5,641 nucleotides of DNA, taken from contig NZ_JBBMFF010000193.1 of the NCBI RefSeq assembly GCF_040096185.1, forward strand, positions 1 through 5,641. The letters are read 5' to 3'. Source of the stretch: JAZOXB01 sp040096185 (GTDB lineage: Bacteria; Bacillota; Clostridia; Oscillospirales; Oscillospiraceae). Made by a program: the position numbers and the translations under genes. Of this stretch, positions 1-5,635 are shown piece by piece (the stretch's first letter is position 1; the number at the start of each line of letters is the position of its first letter). The notes below the pieces were generated by a model. That model did no database searches. It worked only from the letters and a program-made list of their open reading frames with translations, and was not told the origin of the DNA.

Positions 1-2
1 AG

Positions 3-257
3 ACGGCTGCCCTGTTCCGTGAGGTCTGCCCGGAGTGTGAGGTCACGCTCATCGACGGCGGCCACCGCAGGCCGACGTGGCAATCTCACGCAACCGGTTA
101 CGTTTTTGCCGGGAGTACCCTGTTATCCGACCGGGTGCTGCGAGATTCCCACGTCGCTTCGCTCCTCGGAATGACAAATTTGGGGGCATTGTGCGGTCGG
201 CGATGTCACCCTATAACTTGCAAGCCTGCAAGGCGCTCAGGGAGCGCCGTTTGTTGA
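3..257 (+). CDS. Partial gene end, resembling the C-terminus of a DAK/FakA (YloV) family protein, tail altered by a repeat
   Basis: An open frame enters from the left edge and stops with TGA at 255-257. Its first residues include LFREVCPECEVTLIDGG, which from memory resembles the C-terminal stretch of the FakA/YloV family (fatty-acid kinase subunit; acidic strand, then Gly-Gly, usually followed by Gln-Pro and an aromatic stretch ending in Ser-Val-Glu). Here the family-like sequence ends after the Gly-Gly pair. The next roughly 65 codons (HRRPTW onward) are translated from a palindromic repeat and unrelated DNA, so the natural last dozen or so residues seem to be replaced. If the assignment is right, the protein would act in the cytoplasm with a fatty-acid-binding DegV-type partner. 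Only about 20 family-like residues are visible, so the assignment is tentative. The protein may still work with an odd tail, or the gene may be decaying. Confidence 0.45.
   Translation, partial: TAALFREVCPECEVTLIDGGHRRPTWQSHATGYVFAGSTLLSDRVLRDSHVASLLGMTNLGALCGRRCHPITCKPARRSGSAVC
73..175. repeat. Interspersed palindromic repeat (MITE/REP-like)
   Basis: Two arms form an imperfect inverted repeat. CGACGTGG (73-80) pairs with CCACGTCG (149-156). After one C-C mismatch, AATCTC (82-87) pairs with GAGATT (142-147). Further in, GCAACCGG (90-97) pairs with CCGGGTGC (131-138) with one mismatch. The right end, CTTCGCTCCTCGGAATGACA (156-175), resembles short intergenic repeats I recall from many Clostridia genomes; that is recognition from memory, not a search. 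No transposase is present, so any movement would need help from elsewhere. The element lies inside the 3' end of the preceding open frame, and the short + strand open frame it carries (starting at 77) is a by-product of the repeat. Confidence 0.6.
217..248. other. Two adjoining small hairpins
   Basis: CTTGCA (217-222) and TGCAAG (227-232) form a perfect 6-bp stem with a 4-base loop. GGCGCTC (232-238) and GAGCGCC (242-248) form a perfect 7-bp stem with a 3-base loop. The two share base 232, so they cannot both form fully. They lie just before the stop codon of the truncated + strand gene and upstream of the stronger terminator. No T-run follows either stem, so they are not good terminators on their own. 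They may be debris of another repeat. Confidence 0.35.
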
Positions 258-268
258 ACGACAGTCAT

Positions 269-308
269 AAAAATCCCCGAGGCCGGGCGGTCTCGGGGAT
301 CCTTTTTT
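269..308. terminator. Bidirectional intrinsic terminator between convergent genes
   Basis: The left arm (273-284, ATCCCCGAGGCC) pairs with the right arm (289-300, GGTCTCGGGGAT) around the loop GGGC. All 12 positions pair on the + strand if one G-U is allowed. On the minus strand the stem is followed directly by five T (complement of 269-273), the classic form, starting 18 bases after the stop of the ABC operon. On the + strand it is followed by CC and six T (303-308), so it can also end the partial gene that stops at 257. The position between two converging transcripts fits use by both. Confidence 0.85.
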
Positions 309-318
309 GCGTTTGAAC

Positions 319-2079
319 TCAAATGGCGTACTGGCTCGTATAGAGCTGGTAATAGAAGCCGCGGCGGGCCAGCAGCTCCGTGTGCGTGCCCTGCTCGACG
401 ATATGGCCGTGGTCGAGCACAAGGATGAGGTCGGAGTCGACGATGGTGGACAGGCGATGGGCGATAACAAAGCAGGTACGGCCCTTCATCAGGCGGTCCA
501 TGGCCTTCTGCAGCAAAATTTCCGTGCGTGTGTCGACGTTGGACGTCGCCTCGTCCAGAATGAGCAGGCGGCGGTTTGCCAGCATGGCGCGGGCAATGGT
601 CAGCAGCTGCTTCTGACCGCCGGAGAGGTTCGTCATGTCGTCGCCGACAACGGTGTCATAGCCCTGCGGCAGCGTGCGGATGAAGTGGTCACAGTACGCG
701 CGGTCGCAGGCCTCGACGATCTGCTCGCGCGTGGCCCCCGGCGTGCCGTAGGAGACGTTTTCCGCAATCGTTCCGCGGAACAGCCAGGTGTCCTGCAGCA
801 CCATGGCGAACTGGCTGCGGACCTCCTCGCGCGACAGCGAGGCGCAGTCGGTGCCGTCGAGCAGGATGTGCCCGGCATTCAGGTCATAGAAGCGCATGAG
901 CAGATTGACGATCGTCGTCTTGCCTGCGCCGGTCGGGCCGACGATGGCGACGTTCTGGCCGGGGCGGACGGCAAGGTTCAGGTCTTCAATGAGCGGCACG
1001 GCCGGGTCATAGGAGAACGAGACGTGCTCGAAGCGGACGTCGCCCTTCGCGGGGGCGGGGAGCGCGCCGTCCGCCTGCGGCTCTTCCGGCAGGTCGAGCA
1101 GCTTGAACACGCGGCGGGCGGCCGCCTTGGCGTGCTGCAGGTCGCCGAGGCCGCCTGCGATCTGCTCCAGCGGGCCGGAGAACTGCTTGGCATACAGCAG
1201 GATCGTCACGACGATGCCGACGGACACACTCTCATTGCGGACGATGAGCCAGCCGCCGAACAGGCAGATGGCGATGTAGGCCAGCGCATTCGTGAAGGCG
1301 ATGAGCGGCCGGACGATGGACGAGGTGAAATTGGCCCGTGTCTCGGCCTTGCGGCGGCGCTCGTTCAGCTCGGCATGGCGCTGCTCCGTGTAATCCTCGA
1401 GGTTATAGGCTTTTGTCGTGGCAAAGTTCGTAAAGGCCTCCTCCGTCACGGCGTTGAGGTTGCCGGACTCCGTGAACATGCTGTAGAAGTGCTTTTCACT
1501 GCGGGAGGACAGGAGCGTCGACAGCAGGATGGAGGCCGGGGTGAGCACAAGGACAATGGCAGCCAGCCGCCAGTCCTCCAGCAGCATCATGACGGCGATG
1601 GCAAGGATCATGAAAAAGCCGGTCATGAGCGTGTCGATGATCTGGTGAACGTAGTTTCCCATGGTGGACACGTCGTCCATCATGCGCGAGAGAATGTCGC
1701 CGACGGGCGTCTGATCCACATAGCTCACGGGCAGGCGGCGGATTTTATCCGAGATGCGGATGCGCAGCTCGCAGGTGAAGTAGCGGCTGACGACCCGGTT
1801 GAGCAGCTGCATCTTGACATAGCTGAACAGGCTATAGCCGAGGTAGACCAGCGCGAGCCAGCCCATGGGGCGCAGGAGACCGGCCAGCAGGTCGCTGCGG
1901 TCGGAGCCGTCCCACCAGGCATACAGCCGGTCGATGAGGCCGCCGAGCAGCTTCGGGCCGAGCACGCCGCAGATGATTACGCCGATGCACAGCAGCGCGG
2001 CGAGCAGGAGCCACTTCCAGATCGGGCGGGCCTCCCAGAGCAGGCGGCGGATGATATGTTCCTTTTTCGGCTGTTTCAC
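319..2079 (-). CDS. Heterodimeric ABC multidrug exporter, subunit with the complete ATP site (BmrD/LmrD/TM288-like)
   Basis: This is a 586-residue half-transporter with an N-terminal membrane domain of about six helices (near 22-43, 73-92, 152-168, 172-190, 258-279, 284-298) and a C-terminal ATPase domain. The ATPase motifs are complete: A-loop Tyr357, Walker A GPTGAGKT (381-388), Q-loop Gln429, signature LSGGQ (485-489), Walker B LLILDE with catalytic Glu510, D-loop SNVD (513-516) and switch His541. It should pair with the upstream gene product in the inner membrane and export a drug-like or lipid-like substrate; the substrate cannot be read from sequence. The start is GTG at 2079-2077, overlapping the upstream TGA as GTGA. 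A strong Shine-Dalgarno sequence, GGGAGGTGA, lies 6 bases before it, and no ATG is well placed nearby. It is the last gene of the operon, with a terminator 18 bases beyond its stop. Confidence 0.93.
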   Translation of the reverse strand: MKQPKKEHIIRRLLWEARPIWKWLLLAALLCIGVIICGVLGPKLLGGLIDRLYAWWDGSDRSDLLAGLLRPMGWLALVYLGYSLFSYVKMQLLNRVVSRYFTCELRIRISDKIRRLPVSYVDQTPVGDILSRMMDDVSTMGNYVHQIIDTLMTGFFMILAIAVMMLLEDWRLAAIVLVLTPASILLSTLLSSRSEKHFYSMFTESGNLNAVTEEAFTNFATTKAYNLEDYTEQRHAELNERRRKAETRANFTSSIVRPLIAFTNALAYIAICLFGGWLIVRNESVSVGIVVTILLYAKQFSGPLEQIAGGLGDLQHAKAAARRVFKLLDLPEEPQADGALPAPAKGDVRFEHVSFSYDPAVPLIEDLNLAVRPGQNVAIVGPTGAGKTTIVNLLMRFYDLNAGHILLDGTDCASLSREEVRSQFAMVLQDTWLFRGTIAENVSYGTPGATREQIVEACDRAYCDHFIRTLPQGYDTVVGDDMTNLSGGQKQLLTIARAMLANRRLLILDEATSNVDTRTEILLQKAMDRLMKGRTCFVIAHRLSTIVDSDLILVLDHGHIVEQGTHTELLARRGFYYQLYTSQYAI

Positions 2080-3797
2080 TGGAGGTCACCTCCCGTCTGC
2101 GAGGCATAGATCTCACGGTAGATGCGGCAGCGCGCCAGCAGCTCGTTGTGTGTGCCGCTGTCGACGAGGCAGCCGCCGTCCATGACGAAGATGCAGTCTG
2201 CGCTCATGGCGGAGGTGATGCGCTGCGTCACGACGATCTGCGTGCGCCCGGCGATGCGCCGGTTCAGGGCAGTGCGCAGGTTTTTCTCCGTCAGGAAGTC
2301 CAGCGCGGAGAAGCTGTCATCAAAGATGTAGATGGGCGCGTCCTTGATGATGGCACGCGCGATGGCAAGGCGCTGCTTCTGGCCACCGGAGAGGTTTTTG
2401 CCCGCCTGCCGGATCTCGTAGGACAGGCCGCCCTCGCACGAGGCGATGAAGTCCGAAAGCTGGGCGATGCGTGCAGCCTCCGTGACGGCGGCATCATCCG
2501 CATCGGGGTCGCCCATGCGGATGTTCTCACCGATGGTGCCGGAGTAGATGGCCGCGCCCTGCAGGACGCTGCTGATGCCGCGGCGCAGGGTGTGCTTGCT
2601 GAGCCCGGCGGCATCGCGCCCGTCAAAGAGGATGCGCCCCTGCGTCGGCGCGCGGAAGCCGAGCAGCAGGTGCATCAGCGTGCTCTTGCCGCTGCCGGTG
2701 CCGCCGATGACGGAGATGCGCTGCCCCGGCAGAATGTGCAGGGAAATGTGGCTGATGGCGTCCGCGGAGCCGCCGTAGGAGAAGCTGACATCCTGCAGCT
2801 CGATCTCGCCGTGCAGCTCAGCCGTTTCGCCGGCCATGGGATCGCCCATGCCCTCCGCGCCGAGCACCTGATGGATGCGCCCGGCGGCGACCTGTGCGCG
2901 CGGATACATGATGATGGCGAACGAGGCCATGATAACGCCGTTCATGACCATGGTGACATACTGGATGATGGCGAAAATGTCGCCCGCGCTCACGCCGCTG
3001 ACGCCGTGGACCATGCGCCAGCCGCCGAGATAGATGATGAGCAGGGCGGAGATGTTCAAAAACAGCGTGGCAAGCGGCGTGAGCAGGCCCATGGACACGT
3101 TGGCGCGGATGATGTTCTCCGCCATGATATGCGTGGCGTCCGCAATGCGGCCGTGCTCGCGCTTTTCCGTGTTGAACGCGCGGATGACGCGGATGCCGCG
3201 CAGGCGCTCGCGCAGCAGGGCGTTCTGCACGTCGATGTAGTCGTCGGACTTGCCCCACAGCGGCAGCACGCGCTTGCCCAGCAGCACGACGATGAGCGTC
3301 AGCAGCGGGACAAAGGCCAGCAGCACGAGCGAGAGCACGACGTCCTTGCGCATGGCCAGCACCACGCCGCCGAGGAACAGCATCGGGATCGTTGCGACCG
3401 TGCCGGAGAGCATGGAGGCGACCCACGACACGGTGTCGACATCGTGCGTGGCGCGCGTGACGAGCGCGGCCGTGCCGAGCGAGCCGAATTCCTCAAACGA
3501 GAGCGTGTTAACCTTGCGGAACACGTCCGCGCGCAGATCGGCACAGAAGCAGGCGACGACCTCGGTCGACAGCCGCGTTCCGCCGAGGATGCTGGCGAGG
3601 CTGACGGCGGCGATGGCCAGCATCTGCAGGCAGCGCACGGCAATGGCCGGAAAATCGCGCGCGGCGATGCCGCCGTTCAGAATGGCGGACATCCACGTCG
3701 GCAGCAGCAGATCACACAGCGTCGACAGCGCAATAAGCACCGTTGCGGCGAGCAGCTTGCCCAGATAGGGCTTCAGATAGCGTAATATCTGCTTCAT
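2076..3797 (-). CDS. Heterodimeric ABC multidrug exporter, subunit with the degenerate ATP site (BmrC/LmrC/TM287-like)
   Basis: This is a 573-residue half-transporter with membrane helices near 14-37, 51-73, 131-148, 153-173, 238-259 and 274-297, then an ATPase domain. It has A-loop Tyr341, Walker A GGTGSGKS (365-372), Q-loop Gln413, signature LSGGQ (469-473) and D-loop SALD (497-500). Two catalytic residues are changed: Walker B reads IFDD, with Asp494 in place of the catalytic Glu, and the switch His is Gln525 (VTQR). In known heterodimeric exporters this pair of changes marks the subunit that binds ATP but hydrolyses it poorly, while its intact signature completes the active site of the partner. 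The partner is the next gene, overlapping by four bases. The ATG at 3797 is preceded by AAAGGAAG three bases upstream. A 93-base gap with a repeat separates it from the small gene upstream. The membrane domain belongs to the type IV exporter fold. Confidence 0.93.
   Translation of the reverse strand: MKQILRYLKPYLGKLLAATVLIALSTLCDLLLPTWMSAILNGGIAARDFPAIAVRCLQMLAIAAVSLASILGGTRLSTEVVACFCADLRADVFRKVNTLSFEEFGSLGTAALVTRATHDVDTVSWVASMLSGTVATIPMLFLGGVVLAMRKDVVLSLVLLAFVPLLTLIVVLLGKRVLPLWGKSDDYIDVQNALLRERLRGIRVIRAFNTEKREHGRIADATHIMAENIIRANVSMGLLTPLATLFLNISALLIIYLGGWRMVHGVSGVSAGDIFAIIQYVTMVMNGVIMASFAIIMYPRAQVAAGRIHQVLGAEGMGDPMAGETAELHGEIELQDVSFSYGGSADAISHISLHILPGQRISVIGGTGSGKSTLMHLLLGFRAPTQGRILFDGRDAAGLSKHTLRRGISSVLQGAAIYSGTIGENIRMGDPDADDAAVTEAARIAQLSDFIASCEGGLSYEIRQAGKNLSGGQKQRLAIARAIIKDAPIYIFDDSFSALDFLTEKNLRTALNRRIAGRTQIVVTQRITSAMSADCIFVMDGGCLVDSGTHNELLARCRIYREIYASQTGGDLQ
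2077..2094 (-). promoter_or_regulatory. GTG start with self-complementary Shine-Dalgarno region
   Basis: Read on the minus strand, GGGAGGTGA (2094-2086) is followed six bases later by the GTG start of the second ABC subunit. The core GGAGGT-G-ACCTCC (2093-2081) is a perfect inverted repeat, so the Shine-Dalgarno bases can pair with the CCTCC just before the start. The site lies within the last codons of the upstream gene. A ribosome finishing that gene would open the pairing, which would couple translation of the two subunits. The site is seen directly; the coupling is inferred. Confidence 0.7.
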
Positions 3798-3816
3798 ATT
3801 CTTCCTTTCCTTTTTG

Positions 3817-3875
3817 GGAAACTCTGACGGGATCCTCTGCGGCGGATGCCGGGTATTTTCCGCCGATCCATCGGT
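3817..3875. repeat. 59-bp interspersed repeat, copy A
   Basis: By hand alignment this stretch matches 5532-5590 in the same orientation without gaps at 49 of 59 positions. It includes an identical 11-base start (GGAAACTCTGA), an identical 17-base core (TCTGCGGCGGATGCCGG) and an identical ATCCATCGGT end. On the + strand CGGCGGA (3840-3846) pairs perfectly with TCCGCCG (3859-3865) around a 12-base loop. Copy A lies in the 93-base leader between the small gene and the ABC genes, so on the minus strand it would be part of their transcript. No coding potential is seen. Confidence 0.7.
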
Positions 3876-3881
3876 TTTTTT
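3863..3881 (+). terminator. Weak terminator-like hairpin at the edge of repeat copy A
   Basis: CCGAT (3863-3867) and ATCGG (3870-3874) form a short stem, in practice 4 bp with a 4-base loop, followed directly by seven T (3875-3881). It points along the + strand, where no gene lies upstream. At most it would stop antisense transcription coming out of the ABC genes. The stem competes with the larger hairpin of the repeat. The T-run is not shared with copy B. Confidence 0.3.
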
Positions 3882-3890
3882 GATCTGTCG

Positions 3891-4205
3891 TTAAAAGCGG
3901 GCCTTTCCAAAGTAATTGGCAGCGCAGAGCTGCGCAAAGCAGTGATTGACCTCGTCGTCCGTAAAGCAGGCGTTGAATTTTGCCGAAACGGCCAGCGCCT
4001 CTGCCGACAGGGCGAGCCTTCCAAGCTCGGCCAGCCGGTCGAAGCCGTCCGAGACCTGCCCGCGGCGGCAGAGCTCCTGCACGGCGGAAATGCCGCCGTA
4101 CTGCTCCACGGCCCGGCGCAGCCGCGGCTGGCGGACGCCCGCCTCCTGCTCGGCGGCGTCCATGGCGCGCAGAAGCGCCTGCGTGAATGCATCCTGTTTT
4201 TCCAT
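3891..4205 (-). CDS. Small conserved-looking protein of unknown function, 104 residues
   Basis: I do not recognise a named family. The 104-residue product is soluble and probably all-helical, with no signal peptide or membrane segment. It has an N-terminal helix (about 3-21), a basic stretch (24-31), and a second half with the pattern GRLALSAEALAVSAKFNACF, then TDDEV and NYF. This loosely recalls uncharacterised clostridial helical proteins with an EAL-x(n)-F-x(2)-LFT-x-EE pattern, a comparison made from memory. Cysteines lie at 46, 80, 89 and 94. The start is well supported: GGGAGGAG (4220-4213) lies 7 bases before the ATG, and a promoter-like pair lies upstream. It is the first gene of a minus-strand run leading to the ABC exporter, 93 bases before it, so cotranscription is plausible. 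The exporter link suggests regulation or accessory function only by position. Longer frames over the same bases lack a good ribosome site and are shadows. Confidence 0.7.
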   Translation of the reverse strand: MEKQDAFTQALLRAMDAAEQEAGVRQPRLRRAVEQYGGISAVQELCRRGQVSDGFDRLAELGRLALSAEALAVSAKFNACFTDDEVNHCFAQLCAANYFGKARF

Positions 4206-4236
4206 TTCTCCGCTCCTCCCTCTTCCTTAAAATCAT

Positions 4237-4264
4237 ATCGTATCATAGATCCGAAGAATTGCAA
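4237..4264 (-). promoter_or_regulatory. Candidate promoter for the 104-residue gene (and perhaps the ABC operon)
   Basis: On the minus strand TTGCAA (4264-4259) and TACGAT (4242-4237) sit 16 bases apart, matching four of six positions of each sigma-A consensus box. Transcription would start near 4230, giving a short leader before the Shine-Dalgarno site at 4220-4213. A second -10-like hexamer, TATGAT, occurs at 4237-4232 and again at 4247-4242 but lacks a well-spaced -35 box. Confidence 0.45.
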
Positions 4265-4311
4265 GGTTTCTGCAAAAAAAGATATACTTTTTCCACAAAG
4301 TTCCGTATAAT
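4259..4311 (+). promoter_or_regulatory. Candidate promoter(s) for the CDF metal exporter
   Basis: TTGCAA (4259-4264) and TATACT (4283-4288) are 18 bases apart and would start transcription near 4295. A perfect TATAAT (4306-4311) lies closer to the gene, with a start near 4318, but has no good -35 box at normal spacing and no TG extension. Either could serve. The TTGCAA hexamer is its own reverse complement and is also the -35 candidate of the divergent minus-strand promoter. No riboswitch or clear metal-regulator operator was recognised in 4206-4344. Confidence 0.45.
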
Positions 4312-4344
4312 AAACAGATAACGGCATGGCCTGAAAGGAGAGCG

Positions 4345-5523
4345 ATGGATTTGACGCAATTGCTGCTGCGCCTGTTTGTCAAGGACTACCGGAACACGGA
4401 GGATCCCGCCGTGCGCACCCGCTACGGAAAGCTGGCCGGGATCGTCGGCATCGTGTGCAATGTGCTGCTGTCGGCGGGCAAGCTGCTGGCGGGCACGCTG
4501 TCCGGCGCGGTGTCCATTACGGCAGACGGCCTGAACAATCTCTCGGACGCCGCTTCCTCGCTCGTGACGCTGCTGGGCTTCCGCCTGGCGGAGCGGCCTG
4601 CGGATGAGGAGCATCCGTTCGGCCATGCGCGCATGGAGTATCTTTCCGGCTTGTTCGTCTCTGTGCTGATTTTGCTTGTCGGCGCGGAGCTGGCGCGCTC
4701 GTCCTTCGAAAAGATCCTGCACCCCGAGCCGGTGGCGTTTTCGGCTCTGAGCTTTGCCGTCCTCGGCGCTTCCATTCTTGTGAAGCTGTGGATGGCGCTG
4801 TTCTGCGGCGGACTGAGCCGCCGCATCGGCTCGACCGCCCTGCGCGCCACGGCGCAGGACAGCCGTAATGATGTGATCACTACGGCGGCCGTGCTCATCG
4901 GCTGCGTGCTCGGCCATGTGCTACACTGGCAGGTGGATGGCTGGATCGGCCTGCTTGTGGCGCTGTTCATCCTCTGGTCCGGCTGGTCCGCGGCGAAGGA
5001 TACCATCAGCCCGCTGCTTGGCGAGCCTGCGAGCGAGGAGCTGGTGCAGTCCATCTCCCGGCTCATCCTGTCGCATGAGAAGGTCCTCGGCATCCATGAT
5101 CTCATGGTGCACGATTACGGTCCCGGCCAGTGCTTCGCCAGCGTGCATGCCGAGATGGACAGCCGCGAGGACCCGCTGCTGTGCCACGACGTCCTCGACG
5201 ATATCGAGCGCGACGCCCTGCGGGAGCTGCGGGTGCACCTTGTCATTCACTACGATCCCATCGTGACGGACGACGCTGAGCTCAACCACATGCGCACCTT
5301 TGTGCAGGAAACGATCCGCGCCATTGACCCGGAGCTGACGCTGCACGACTTCCGCATGGTGCGCGGCGCGCAGCACACGAACCTGATCTTCGACCTTGTC
5401 ATCCCGTATTCCCTCGTCGGGAAGCAGGCGGAGCTCAAGCACCGCATTGACGCGCGCGTGCAGCAGGAGGACCGGAAATATTATACCGTCATCACCTTCG
5501 ACGAGCCGGTGTGCAGGTCGTGA
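4345..5523 (+). CDS. Cation diffusion facilitator (CDF) metal exporter, long form, likely Mn2+/Fe2+
   Basis: This is a 392-residue inner-membrane antiporter expected to export a divalent metal in exchange for protons. Six helices lie near 29-50, 52-78, 98-118, 131-153, 178-195 and 198-215. The transport site reads N64-x3-D68 in helix 2 (DGLNNLSD) and D172-x3-D176 in helix 5 (QDSRND). As I recall, an Asn-Asp-Asp-Asp set is typical of Mn-type CDF proteins such as pneumococcal MntE, whereas zinc types usually have His or Asp in these places. HPFGHARMEYL (90-100) is the conserved loop between helices 2 and 3. The cytoplasmic dimerisation domain spans about 220-306, ending in IHYDP, and is followed by a second, similar unit (about 314-388), which explains the length beyond the usual 300 residues. 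The start ATG is preceded by AAAGGAG, 4 bases upstream. The gene is transcribed away from the minus-strand operon. Family certain, metal inferred. Confidence 0.93.
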   Translation: MDLTQLLLRLFVKDYRNTEDPAVRTRYGKLAGIVGIVCNVLLSAGKLLAGTLSGAVSITADGLNNLSDAASSLVTLLGFRLAERPADEEHPFGHARMEYLSGLFVSVLILLVGAELARSSFEKILHPEPVAFSALSFAVLGASILVKLWMALFCGGLSRRIGSTALRATAQDSRNDVITTAAVLIGCVLGHVLHWQVDGWIGLLVALFILWSGWSAAKDTISPLLGEPASEELVQSISRLILSHEKVLGIHDLMVHDYGPGQCFASVHAEMDSREDPLLCHDVLDDIERDALRELRVHLVIHYDPIVTDDAELNHMRTFVQETIRAIDPELTLHDFRMVRGAQHTNLIFDLVIPYSLVGKQAELKHRIDARVQQEDRKYYTVITFDEPVCRS

Positions 5524-5531
5524 TTTTTTAC

Positions 5532-5590
5532 GGAAACTCTGAATCAATCATCTGCGGCGGATGCCGGATCTTTTTCGTCAATCCATCGGT
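5532..5590. repeat. 59-bp interspersed repeat, copy B
   Basis: This is the second copy of the repeat at 3817-3875, in the same orientation, starting 8 bases after the CDF stop codon. The hairpin of copy A is kept in weaker form: GGCGGA (5556-5561) pairs with TTCGTC (5574-5579) with two G-T positions. It may fall within the 3' untranslated end of the CDF transcript. No clean terminator with a following T-run is seen here, so where that transcript ends is open. Confidence 0.7.
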
Positions 5591-5635
5591 ATGAAAAACT
5601 TGAAATACACAAAGTATTCCTGCGTTTTCCATACC
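5588..5635. repeat. Long imperfect hairpin adjoining repeat copy B
   Basis: GGTATGAAAAAC (5588-5599) pairs with GTTTTCCATACC (5624-5635) at 11 of 12 positions. Inside it AATAC (5604-5608) pairs with GTATT (5614-5618) around the loop ACAAA. The outer arms overlap the last three bases of the 59-bp repeat, so both may belong to one larger repeat element that runs to or beyond the window edge. No T-run follows, so it is not a standard terminator. Confidence 0.55.

Noticed and set aside
77..316. 79-codon open frame on the + strand
   Set aside because: It reads through the palindromic repeat and the terminator hairpin. Peptides of this kind are by-products of the repeat, and no ribosome site precedes it.
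307..2109. 600-codon open frame on the + strand
   Set aside because: It is antisense to the ABC subunit with all motifs intact. The product is a low-complexity run rich in Ala, Gly, Asp, Gln and Val with no domain, as expected from reverse reading of GC-rich codons.
2148..3785. 545-codon open frame on the + strand
   Set aside because: It is antisense to the other ABC subunit and has the same Ala/Asp/Gln/His-rich composition without domains or a convincing ribosome site.
3794..4327. Longer minus-strand frames (177 and 174 codons) and a + strand frame (154 codons) over the small gene
   Set aside because: They run through the repeat or the promoter region, have Arg/Ala-rich composition and lack a well-placed Shine-Dalgarno site, unlike the 104-codon frame.
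4243..5547. Minus-strand frames of 224, 227 and 208 codons under the CDF gene
   Set aside because: They are antisense to a complete CDF gene with conserved motifs, and none shows domain-like sequence.
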